Source: Kutzneria buriramensis
GTDB taxonomy: Bacteria > Actinomycetota > Actinomycetes > Mycobacteriales > Pseudonocardiaceae
Assembly (NCBI RefSeq): GCF_003387475.1
Contig: NZ_QUNO01000004.1
Coordinates: 1 to 64,000, forward strand
DNA length: 64,000 bases
Direction of reading: 5' to 3'
This document shows, one piece after another, positions 16,138 to 23,447 of the stretch (the stretch's first letter is position 1; each line of letters begins with the position of its first letter). A model generated the notes under the pieces. It saw only the letters and a program-made list of their open reading frames with translations. It was not told where the DNA came from and ran no database searches. Position numbers and translations under genes: made by a program.

Positions 16138-16350
16138 ATGTCCTGGAACGAGTTCCTCGCCGGCCACGCGGTCGGCGATGTCGTCGACGGCACGGTGAGC
16201 AAGGTGCTGCCGTTCGGCGCCTTCGTGCGGATCGACGGCGTCGACGGCCTGTTGCCGCAGGTCAAGTCCGTGGCCGACGGCCAGAGCGTGCGGGTGCGCA
16301 TCCTCGCGATCGACGAGGACCAGCAGCGGTTCAGCCTGGCGATGGCGTAG
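16138..16350 (+). CDS. Single S1-domain RNA-binding protein
   Basis: A 70-aa protein consisting almost entirely of one S1 motif (GDVVDGTVSKVLPFGAFVRIDGVDGLLPQ, then RVRILAIDEDQQRFSLAM). Single-domain S1 proteins bind RNA and are seen beside larger genes in actinobacteria; the target is unknown. A strong GAGGAGGTG precedes the ATG by 8 bases. A 13-bp hairpin follows. No operon partner. Confidence 0.85.
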   Translation: MSWNEFLAGHAVGDVVDGTVSKVLPFGAFVRIDGVDGLLPQVKSVADGQSVRVRILAIDEDQQRFSLAMA

Positions 16351-16357
16351 CGAGGCA

Positions 16358-16390
16358 CCGGCAGGGGCGGGGACCGACCGCCCCTGCCGG
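16358..16390. terminator. Bidirectional terminator hairpin
   Basis: CCGGCAGGGGCGG pairs perfectly with 16378-16390 around a 7-base loop, between the convergent S1-domain and GH64 genes. Confidence 0.8.
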
Positions 16391-16402
16391 CTTGCCGGCA
16401 CC

Positions 16403-17545
16403 CTAGAACGGCGTGAGCGTCACCGTCATGGCCGAGGGCGCCGGGTCCTGGATGAAGGCGGCGAAGTTGGCGACGTCGTCGAAGGCGAACCCGTAGGCGT
16501 GCCCGTCGACGCTGTTGTCGTGCATCGCCTTCGCGTACAGGTGCGGCTTCGCGTTGGCGTAGAACGACTTCGGGTCGGTCGCGGGCTGGTTGGCGTTGGC
16601 CAGCAGCGTGCCGCGGTTCAGGCCGGCGGCGACGATCGCGGCGACGGGGCCGGTGACGCCGTCGTTGGGGGCGGCCAGGGCGCCGTCGCAGAACAACACA
16701 TCCCTGGTGGTGGGCCGTTTGATCGGGGCGACGCCCTTGTCGAACTGGAGCACGTCGCCGGAAACGCGGCCGGTGAAGGTATTCGTGTCGGTCTTGACCA
16801 CGAGGTCGGTCGACGCGTACTTCCTCCACACCTGGTCCACGAAGGCGTCGAAGAAGTCGGCCGGGAACAGGCCGGCCTCGATGCCGTGCCCGGGCGCCAT
16901 AACCCGTTGACCGTTGTCCACCACCAACTTCCCGAACACGGGGTCGGCGCTCAGCGTCTTGAGGATCGCGGCGCGGCCGCCGGCGGTGAGCGTGCCCGTG
17001 GTCTGCACAGCCTTGCCGGACAACTGGATTGCCATCGGCATGCTGAACATGTCCACCATCGTGGTGTTGCAGAACATGCCGGCGTCGTTGAACGTGAACT
17101 CGATCCAGTCGTGCAGGACGTTGAAGCTGGGGTCGCTGGACACCCACCCGGCCGGGAACTGCAGCGCCGTGCCGTTGACGACCTTGAACGGCAGCTTGGC
17201 GCCCGCCGCGAAGTACACCCGGCCGGACATCTTGGGCAGGGTGATCGTCGTGCCGAAGGGGATGCTGAGATCGGCGAAACCGTTCGCGCCGTTGAGGGAA
17301 GCGGACACGGCCTGGAGGCTGCCGTCGGCGCGGACGAAGGCCTGGTTGCCGGCCGGATCGGTGCCGACGATGTACATCGTGAGCTCGTTGTCGGCGTGCA
17401 CCCCGGTCTTGTTGACGGCGCTGAGCCGCAGCCCCGCCGGCGCGGCGGCCTTGGCGTCGCCGGTCCACGATGTGACCGCGATCCCGACGGGCACGGCGGC
17501 GGCCACCGCCGCCGCGCCGCCGAGGAACGTCCTCCTACTGATCAT
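16403..17545 (-). CDS. Tat-exported GH64 beta-1,3-glucanase
   Basis: A 380-aa secreted enzyme. MISRRTFLGG is a twin-arginine signal, with hydrophobic core to about residue 33 (AKA cleavage). The mature part matches the GH64 / thaumatin-like glucanase pattern: LHDWIEFTFND, FPADFFDAFVDQVWRKY, RDVLFCDGALA and a C-terminal YGFAFDDV. GH64 enzymes cut laminarin-type beta-1,3-glucan to pentasaccharides, consistent with attack on fungal walls. ATG at 17545 is preferred over GTG at 17572 because the Tat motif begins there. A LacI-type palindrome and a long hairpin lie directly upstream. Confidence 0.85.
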   Translation of the reverse strand: MISRRTFLGGAAAVAAAVPVGIAVTSWTGDAKAAAPAGLRLSAVNKTGVHADNELTMYIVGTDPAGNQAFVRADGSLQAVSASLNGANGFADLSIPFGTTITLPKMSGRVYFAAGAKLPFKVVNGTALQFPAGWVSSDPSFNVLHDWIEFTFNDAGMFCNTTMVDMFSMPMAIQLSGKAVQTTGTLTAGGRAAILKTLSADPVFGKLVVDNGQRVMAPGHGIEAGLFPADFFDAFVDQVWRKYASTDLVVKTDTNTFTGRVSGDVLQFDKGVAPIKRPTTRDVLFCDGALAAPNDGVTGPVAAIVAAGLNRGTLLANANQPATDPKSFYANAKPHLYAKAMHDNSVDGHAYGFAFDDVANFAAFIQDPAPSAMTVTLTPF

Positions 17546-17554
17546 GAGCCGGCT

Positions 17555-17600
17555 CCCGTTCCGCGTAAGCACCCTCGTGAGAGCGCTTACGCGGAACGGG
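17555..17600 (-). terminator. 16-bp hairpin containing a LacI-type operator
   Basis: Arms 17555-17570 and 17585-17600 are perfectly complementary, with a 14-base loop. It follows the bkdC stop and precedes the GH64 start on the same strand, so it can end the Bkd transcript. Within it, TGAGAGCGCTTACG (17578-17591) matches 10 of 14 positions of the CebR/BglR-type operator TGGGAGCGCTCCCA. A dual terminator/operator role is inference. Confidence 0.6.
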
Positions 17601-17624
17601 TCCGAATTGGTTCAGACCTGTGAA

Positions 17625-18950
17625 TCAGTAGGTGATCGCCACCGCCGGGTCGGCCAGCAGCGCGCCGACGTCGGCCAGGAACTGCGAGCCTTGCTGGCCG
17701 TCGACCACCCGGTGGTCGAAGCTCAGCGCCAGCTGGCACACCTTGCGCGGCACCACCTGGCCGTCCACCACCCACGGCATGTCCCGGATCGCGCCGAACG
17801 CGAGGATCGCCGACTCGCCGGGGTTGATGATCGGCGTGCCGGTGTCCACGCCGAACACGCCGACGTTGGTGATGGTGATGGTGCCGTTCAGCATGTCCGC
17901 GGGAGTGGTCTTGCCGTCCCGCGCGGTCACGGTGAGCTGGTCCAGCGCCTCGGCCAGGCCGCGCAGCGACAGCTGGTCGGCGTCGCGGACCTTGGGCACC
18001 ACCAGGCCGCGCGGCGTGGCGGCCGCGATGCCCAGGTGCACGTAGTCCTTGTAGACGATCTCGTTCGCGGCGGCGTCCCAGGTGGCGTTCACGTCCGGCG
18101 TGCGGCGCACCGCGAGGCACACCGCCTTGGCTGCGAACACCAGCGGGGTCAGCTTGACGCCCCGGAACTCCGGGCTGTCCTTGAGCTTCGCCCGCAGCTC
18201 CATCATCGGCGTGACGTCGATGGTGAGGAACTCGGTGACGTGCGGCGCCGTGAACGCGCTGTCGACCATGGCCTGGGCGGTCGCCTTGCGCACGCCCTTG
18301 ATCGGCACCCGGCGCTCGCCCCGCTGGGCGACGGCCGGAGCGGCGGCGACCGGGGTGGCGGCCTGCTCCACGTCGTCCCGGGTGATCACGCCGCCCGGCC
18401 CGCTGCCGGCCAACGCGCCCAGGTCGATGCCAAGCTCCTTGGCCAGCTTGCGAACCGGCGGCTTGGCCAGCGGCACGTAGCCGCCGGCGGCCACCACGGG
18501 TGCCGGCTCCGGGGCGATGACCGGCGGCGTCGGCACGACCGTGGCCGGGGCTGTCGCCGCGGACACGGCGGCCGACGCGGGCACGGCCGCCGGTGACCCG
18601 ACGCGGGCACGGCGCTTGGCCGCGACCTGCTTGACGCCGTAGCCGACCAGGTTGGGCACCCGCTCCGGCTCGACCGAGCCGTTGACCGGCGCGGCCTCCC
18701 CGTTCGGGTCGGTGTCGATGACGATGATCGGCGTGCCGACGTCGACCGTCCTGCCCGGCTCGACCAGCAGCTCGCTGACCACGCCCGCGAACGGGCAGGG
18801 CAGCTCGACCGCGGCCTTGGCGGTCTCGATCTCCACGATGATCTGGTTGACGGTGACCGCGTCGCCCGGCTTGACGTGCCAGGTGAGGATCTCCGCCTCG
18901 ACCAGCCCCTCGCCGACGTCGGGCAGGGGGAAGTCCTTGAACTGCGGCAT
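17625..18950 (-). CDS. bkdC: Branched-chain 2-oxoacid dehydrogenase E2 (dihydrolipoamide acyltransferase)
   Basis: A 441-aa protein with one N-terminal lipoyl domain (lysine in EIETAKAAVELP, about residue 44), an Ala/Pro linker, a peripheral-subunit-binding domain (PVRKLAKELGIDLGAL, ~165-200) and the catalytic domain ending with FDHRVVDGQQGSQFL (the HxxxD active site). It transfers acyl groups to CoA in the cytosolic complex. It is third in an operon behind both E1 subunits, 15 bp after the beta gene. No E3 gene is in the window. A pyruvate-type complex cannot be fully excluded, but separate E1 alpha and beta genes favour Bkd. Confidence 0.9.
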   Translation of the reverse strand: MPQFKDFPLPDVGEGLVEAEILTWHVKPGDAVTVNQIIVEIETAKAAVELPCPFAGVVSELLVEPGRTVDVGTPIIVIDTDPNGEAAPVNGSVEPERVPNLVGYGVKQVAAKRRARVGSPAAVPASAAVSAATAPATVVPTPPVIAPEPAPVVAAGGYVPLAKPPVRKLAKELGIDLGALAGSGPGGVITRDDVEQAATPVAAAPAVAQRGERRVPIKGVRKATAQAMVDSAFTAPHVTEFLTIDVTPMMELRAKLKDSPEFRGVKLTPLVFAAKAVCLAVRRTPDVNATWDAAANEIVYKDYVHLGIAAATPRGLVVPKVRDADQLSLRGLAEALDQLTVTARDGKTTPADMLNGTITITNVGVFGVDTGTPIINPGESAILAFGAIRDMPWVVDGQVVPRKVCQLALSFDHRVVDGQQGSQFLADVGALLADPAVAITY

Positions 18951-18965
18951 GGTGACGCGATCCCC

Positions 18966-19988
18966 CTACCAGGCCAGCGAACGGTCGACGGCGGCCAGCA
19001 CCCGGTCCAGGTCGGGCAGGAAGTTCTCCTCCAACTTGGCCGGCGGGTACGGGGTGTCGAAGCCGGTCACCCGCAGCACGGGCGCCTCCAGCGAGTAGAA
19101 GCACTCCTGCTGGACCTTGGCGGCGATCTCGCCGGTGATCGATGCCTCGCTGGGCGCCTCGCTGACCACGATCAGCCGGCCGGTGCGCCGCACCGACTCG
19201 TAGACCGGGGCCAGGTCCAGCGGCGACAGCGAGCGCAGGTCGATGACCTCCAGGTCGAGGCCGTCCTCGGCGCCGGCGGTGGCCGCGTCGAGGCTGGTCT
19301 TGACCATCGGGCCGTACGTGGCGATGGTCGCGGTCGACCCCTTGCGGACGACCCGCGAGCTGAACAGCGGCTGCGGGGCGATCGACGGGTCGAGCTCGGC
19401 CTTCTCGTGGTAGCGGCGCTTGGGCTCGAAGAACAGCACCGGGTCGTCGCACTCGATGGCCTGGCGCAGCATCCAGTGCGCGTCCACCGGGTTGGAGCAG
19501 GCGACCACCTTCAGGCCGGCGGTGTGCGCGAAGTACGACTCCGGGGACTCGGAGTGGTGCTCCACCGCGCCGATGCCGCCGCCGAAGGGCACCCGCACCA
19601 CGATCGGCAGCTTGATCCGGCCCTGGGTCCGGTAGTGCAGCTTGGCCAGCTGGCTGACGATCTGGTCGAAGCCGGGGAAGATGAAGCCGTCGAACTGGAT
19701 CTCGCAGACCGGCCGGTAGCCGCGGATGGCCAGGCCGATCGCGGTGCCGATGATGCCGGACTCGGACAGCGGCGTGTCCAGCACGCGCTGTTCGCCGAAG
19801 TCCTTCTGGAGCCCGTCGGTGACGCGGAAGACGCCGCCGAGCTTGCCGACGTCCTCACCCATCACGATGACCTTGGGATCGGCCTCCATCGTGGCGCGCA
19901 GGGCCTGGTTCAGGCCCTTGATCATGGTGATCTTCTGCGGCGCGGCGGACGGCGTGTCCGTCGAGCGGTCCATGGTCGGCGCGGCCAT
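18966..19988 (-). CDS. bkdB: Branched-chain 2-oxoacid dehydrogenase E1 beta
   Basis: A 340-aa transketolase-like beta subunit. Typical stretches are MGEDVGKLGGVFRVTDGLQ, DTPLSESGIIGTAIGLA and PFGGGIGAVEHHSESPE. With the alpha subunit it decarboxylates branched 2-oxoacids from valine, leucine and isoleucine, giving the starters of iso/anteiso fatty acids as well as energy. The start codon overlaps the alpha stop (ATGA), so the two are translationally coupled. Confidence 0.92.
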   Translation of the reverse strand: MAAPTMDRSTDTPSAAPQKITMIKGLNQALRATMEADPKVIVMGEDVGKLGGVFRVTDGLQKDFGEQRVLDTPLSESGIIGTAIGLAIRGYRPVCEIQFDGFIFPGFDQIVSQLAKLHYRTQGRIKLPIVVRVPFGGGIGAVEHHSESPESYFAHTAGLKVVACSNPVDAHWMLRQAIECDDPVLFFEPKRRYHEKAELDPSIAPQPLFSSRVVRKGSTATIATYGPMVKTSLDAATAGAEDGLDLEVIDLRSLSPLDLAPVYESVRRTGRLIVVSEAPSEASITGEIAAKVQQECFYSLEAPVLRVTGFDTPYPPAKLEENFLPDLDRVLAAVDRSLAW

Positions 19989-21184
19989 CAGTGCTCACCT
20001 CCGGCGAACCCGGCGAGGTAGGTCTCGTACTCGTCCTGCTGGGCCCGCAGCGCGGGGCTGGGCTCGGCGTACACGTTGTCGAACATCCGGCCCGGGGGCG
20101 GTTCCGGCAGGTTCACGCAGTGCTCGCGCAGCACCGCCGCCAGCTCGTCGGCCTCGGCCTCGACGCCGTCGAAGAAGTCGTGGTCGGCGAAGCCGTTGCG
20201 GCTCAGGTGCGCCTTCACCCGCTCGATCGGGTCCTTGAGCTTCCACTCCTCGACCTCGGTGGACAGCCGGTAGCGGGTGGCGTCGTCCGAGGTGGTGTGG
20301 GAGTCCATCCGATAGGTGAACGCCTCGATCAACACCGGGCCGTTGCCGTGCCGGCACTCCTCCAGGGCCCAGCGGGCCACGGCCAGCGTGGCCAGCACGT
20401 CGTTGCCGTCGACCCGGATGCCGGGGAAGCCGTAGCCGCGGGCCCGCTGGTACAGCGGGAGCCGACTCTGCCGCTCGGTCGGCTCGGAGATGGCCCACTG
20501 GTTGTTCTGGCAGAAGAACACCAGCGGCGCGTCGTAGACCGCGGCCCACACGAACGCCTCGTGCACGTCGCCCTGGCTGGTCGCGCCGTCGCCGAAGAAG
20601 ACCATGGTGGCCTCCCCGTTGTCGTCGCCGACCTTGCCGTCGAAGCGCTGGCCCATGGCGTAGCCGGCCGCGTTCAGGCACTGGTTGCCGATCACGATCG
20701 TGTAGGGGTGGAAGCGCCGCTCCACCGGGTCCCAGGCACCGTGGTCGACGCCGCGGAACATGCCCACGATCTCGTTCGGGTGAACCCCGCGGCACCAGGC
20801 CACGCCGTGCTCGCGGTAACTGGGGAAGGCCATGTCGGTGGGCCGCAGCGCGCGGCCGGCGCCGATCTGCGCGGCCTCCTGGCCCAGCAGCGGCACCCAC
20901 AGGCCCAGCTGGCCCTGCCGCTGGAGCGCGTTCGCCTCCCGGTCGGCACGGCGGACCAGGACCATGTCCCGGTACAGGCCGCGCAGCTCCTCGGGCGTGA
21001 TGTCGAGGTGGAAGTCCGGGTGGTCGACGCGCTCACCCTCGGGTGTGAGCAGCTGGACCAACTCCGGGCCACCCTCGCTGGTGGCCCGCAACCCGGCGAT
21101 CACCTGTTCCGCCGTGGGCTGCGCCGCGGTGGCGGCTGGGGCTCCCGACGGCTGCGGTTGCGACCATCGTTCTGGGGACGACAT
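19988..21184 (-). CDS. bkdA: Branched-chain 2-oxoacid dehydrogenase E1 alpha
   Basis: A 398-aa ThDP-binding subunit. FFGDGATSQGDVHEAF through CQNNQWAIS is the ThDP motif (GDG...NN). The TYRMDSHTTSDD block carries the phosphorylation-loop equivalent. A ~40-residue Pro/Ala-rich N-terminal extension precedes the core. ATG at 21184 has GGAGAAGG 5 bases upstream and is preferred to the in-frame start at 21313. First gene of bkdABC. No operator-like site was identified in the upstream 415-bp gap apart from the promoter of the opposite gene. Confidence 0.92.
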   Translation of the reverse strand: MSSPERWSQPQPSGAPAATAAQPTAEQVIAGLRATSEGGPELVQLLTPEGERVDHPDFHLDITPEELRGLYRDMVLVRRADREANALQRQGQLGLWVPLLGQEAAQIGAGRALRPTDMAFPSYREHGVAWCRGVHPNEIVGMFRGVDHGAWDPVERRFHPYTIVIGNQCLNAAGYAMGQRFDGKVGDDNGEATMVFFGDGATSQGDVHEAFVWAAVYDAPLVFFCQNNQWAISEPTERQSRLPLYQRARGYGFPGIRVDGNDVLATLAVARWALEECRHGNGPVLIEAFTYRMDSHTTSDDATRYRLSTEVEEWKLKDPIERVKAHLSRNGFADHDFFDGVEAEADELAAVLREHCVNLPEPPPGRMFDNVYAEPSPALRAQQDEYETYLAGFAGGEH

Positions 21185-21471
21185 TGCGCCTTCTCCTCGT
21201 CTACGACGCCGACCGGCCGCTTGTGGCGGACCGGATCCGGCTCCGTCGCCGGCCACCGCCGACCCGGTGAGGCGGAACGGTGGTCCGTCGACACTGACGG
21301 AACTCCCTTCCATCCTGACACGCGCTCACCCGAACCGGTGAGCGTCACCACACCGAAGTCAACCAAGCGTGACCACCTGCACCACTGTGAACTGCGGAAA
21401 CACCGGACCGGCCCAGGCTAACCGGCGACCGGCCCGCAGTACCCGGCGACACCGGCCCAGTACTCGTCGCC

Positions 21472-21508
21472 CACCGTGTCCACGGTGTCGCAGCCGGCTC
21501 GCTATAGT
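21472..21508 (+). promoter_or_regulatory. Promoter with palindrome, Cys-rich small gene
   Basis: CACCGTG-TC-CACGGTG (21472-21487) lies where a -35 would be, followed by a good -10 TATAGT (21503-21508). The leader to ATG 21600 would be about 85 bases. The rest of 21185-21599 shows no gene. Confidence 0.45.
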
Positions 21509-21599
21509 GATCTTGGGGGATTCGTCGGGACCTGGGGAGAGGCGGCCGGCGAGTGCGAGGGGTACAACCCGCGCAGCCAGACCTGCCGAAGGGCCGCTA

Positions 21600-21890
21600 A
21601 TGCCGATCATCACCAAGCTCACCAGCCGGATCGACGGCAGTGAGTATCCGTTCCAGAAGCGCGACTTCCCGACCACGCTGATCTCCGCCGTCACCGAGTG
21701 CGGCTGCAAGCTGGGGGAACACAGCTACACCACGATCGCGGTGACGCAGACCGACTCGGCCACGCTGGAGCGCCGCAAGTGCGTGTGCAGCGGCTGTCAC
21801 GAGTGCGAGACCTACGAGGTACGGGTCATGCCGCACGCGCCGAGCACCGGCCGCCGCCACTCCGAACCGATCGGTCGGTCGGCCTCCTAG
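21600..21890 (+). CDS. Cys-rich hypothetical protein, 96 aa
   Basis: Soluble, no signal peptide. Five cysteines cluster in two places: CGC at 45-47 area and CVCSGCHEC near residue 70, a possible zinc-ribbon-like metal site. The C-terminal ~20 residues are basic and His/Arg-rich. No family recognised. AAGGG lies 9 bases before the ATG, and a promoter with a TATAGT -10 lies about 95 bp upstream. It is followed 10 bp later by the M20 peptidase gene, so the two may be co-transcribed. Confidence 0.6.
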   Translation: MPIITKLTSRIDGSEYPFQKRDFPTTLISAVTECGCKLGEHSYTTIAVTQTDSATLERRKCVCSGCHECETYEVRVMPHAPSTGRRHSEPIGRSAS

Positions 21891-21900
21891 TATCGGCCGG

Positions 21901-23319
21901 GTGGAGCCAACAGCACTGACCACCACCGTCAACGGGCTGTGGGACGACGCCGTCCTGCCCAGCCTCTCCGAGTTCGTCGCGATCCCCGCGGTGTCGCCGG
22001 CCTTCGACCCGGCCTGGGCCGCCAACGGCCACCTCGCCGCCGCCGTCGCGCACGTGAAGTCCTGGATCGCCGACCGCGGTCTGCCGGGCGCCGAGCTCGA
22101 GGTCGTCCAGCTGCCCGAGCGCACCCCGCTGCTGCTGGTCGACATCCCCGCCACGCCCGGTCACGAGGATGCCGGCACCGCGCTGCTCTACGGCCACCTG
22201 GACAAGCAGCCGCCGGTCGGCGGCTGGGCCGACGGCCTGGACGCGTGGACGCCGGTCATCCGGGACGGCCGCCTGTTCGGGCGCGGGGCCGCCGACGACG
22301 GCTACGCCGGGTACGCCGCCACCGCCGCCATCGAGGCCCTGCGGGCCAACGGCGGCGCGCACGGCCGATGCGTGCTGATGCTGGAGGCCGCCGAGGAGTC
22401 CGGCAGTCCCGACCTGGAGCCCTACGTCCGGCACCTGGCCGACCGGCTCGGCCGGGTGACGCTGGTGGTGTGCCTGGACTCCGGTGCCGCCGACTACGAC
22501 CGGATGTGGCTGACCACGTCCCTGCGCGGCATGGTGCAGGTGACCCTGACCGTGAAGGTGCTGGACTTCGGCCAGCACTCCGGCATGGTCAGCGGCATCG
22601 TGCCCAGCTCGTTCCGGGTGGCCCGGCAGCTGCTGGACCGCATCGAGGACTCCGCCACCGGCCGCATCAAGATCGCCGAGATGCACGTGGACGTGCCGGC
22701 CGGCCGGCAGGCCGAGATCCGCGAGAGCGTCGCCACCGCGCCCGGCTTCGCCAGCGCCGGCATTCCGTTCCTGCCCGGCGTCGCGCCGGTCACCGGCGAC
22801 GAGGTCGAGCAGGTGCTCAACAACACCTGGGGCCCGACGCTGTCGATCATCGGCGCCGAGGGGCTGCCCGCGCCGGCCGACGCCGGAAACGTGCTGCGGC
22901 CGTACACCACCCTCGTGCTCAGCTTCCGGCTGCCGCCGACCGCCGACTCCGCCGCCGCGCTGGAGGCCGTCACCAAGGCGCTGACCACCGACGTGCCCTA
23001 CGGCGCGCACGTGGAGCTCAGCCGGGTGGAGCACGCCGACGGGTGGAACGCGCCGGAGCTCGCGCCGTGGCTGCGGGAGGCGCTCGACACCGCCGGTCAG
23101 GACGTCTTCGGCGGCCCCTGGCGGACGCTCGGCGTCGGCGGCTCCATCCCGTTCATGGGTCTGCTGAACGGTCTGTACCCGGACGCGCAGTTCGTCGCCA
23201 CCGGCGCGCTCGGCCCGGGCAGCAACGCCCACGTGCCGGACGAGTCGCTGCACCTGGACTACGCGAAGAAGGTCACCGTGGCGATCGCGAAGGTGCTGGA
23301 CGCCCACGCCCGGCACTGA
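21901..23319 (+). CDS. M20-family metallopeptidase (dipeptidase)
   Basis: A 472-aa cytosolic zinc peptidase. Metal and catalytic residues sit in LLYGHLDKQPP (His and Asp), RGAADDGYAGY (bridging Asp) and LEAAEESGSPDL (general-base Glu pair). A dimerisation domain follows (~residues 200-340) and the final metal His lies in GPGSNAHVPDE. The closest general type is the CNDP-like dipeptidases/carboxypeptidases. GTG start. A hairpin terminator follows. Confidence 0.9.
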   Translation: MEPTALTTTVNGLWDDAVLPSLSEFVAIPAVSPAFDPAWAANGHLAAAVAHVKSWIADRGLPGAELEVVQLPERTPLLLVDIPATPGHEDAGTALLYGHLDKQPPVGGWADGLDAWTPVIRDGRLFGRGAADDGYAGYAATAAIEALRANGGAHGRCVLMLEAAEESGSPDLEPYVRHLADRLGRVTLVVCLDSGAADYDRMWLTTSLRGMVQVTLTVKVLDFGQHSGMVSGIVPSSFRVARQLLDRIEDSATGRIKIAEMHVDVPAGRQAEIRESVATAPGFASAGIPFLPGVAPVTGDEVEQVLNNTWGPTLSIIGAEGLPAPADAGNVLRPYTTLVLSFRLPPTADSAAALEAVTKALTTDVPYGAHVELSRVEHADGWNAPELAPWLREALDTAGQDVFGGPWRTLGVGGSIPFMGLLNGLYPDAQFVATGALGPGSNAHVPDESLHLDYAKKVTVAIAKVLDAHARH

Positions 23320-23331
23320 CTTGACGGCCGC

Positions 23332-23375
23332 CGGCCCGCGTGCTCCCGCAGGTCACAAAGGACGCACGCGGGCCG
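23332..23375 (+). terminator. Hairpin after M20 peptidase gene
   Basis: CGGCCCGCGTG (23332-23342) pairs perfectly with 23365-23375; the loop is 22 bases. It starts 12 bp past the peptidase stop. Confidence 0.55.
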
Positions 23376-23447
23376 TCGCCGCGAAGTCGGCGAGGCGACG
23401 CCCCGACAACCCGCCGAGTGCCAGTCGCGGTGCCGCACACTGGTGGG

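Noticed and set aside
14997-17468. Single 823-codon open frame covering MerR and the GH64 region
   Set aside because: Only its last ~313 codons make sense (MerR); the rest is an antisense or out-of-frame shadow of the S1 and GH64 genes typical of high-GC DNA.
23340-23447. N-terminal extension of the GH63-like enzyme
   Set aside because: This stretch contains a hairpin and a non-conserved Arg/Pro-rich reading; family similarity starts at GTG 23448.
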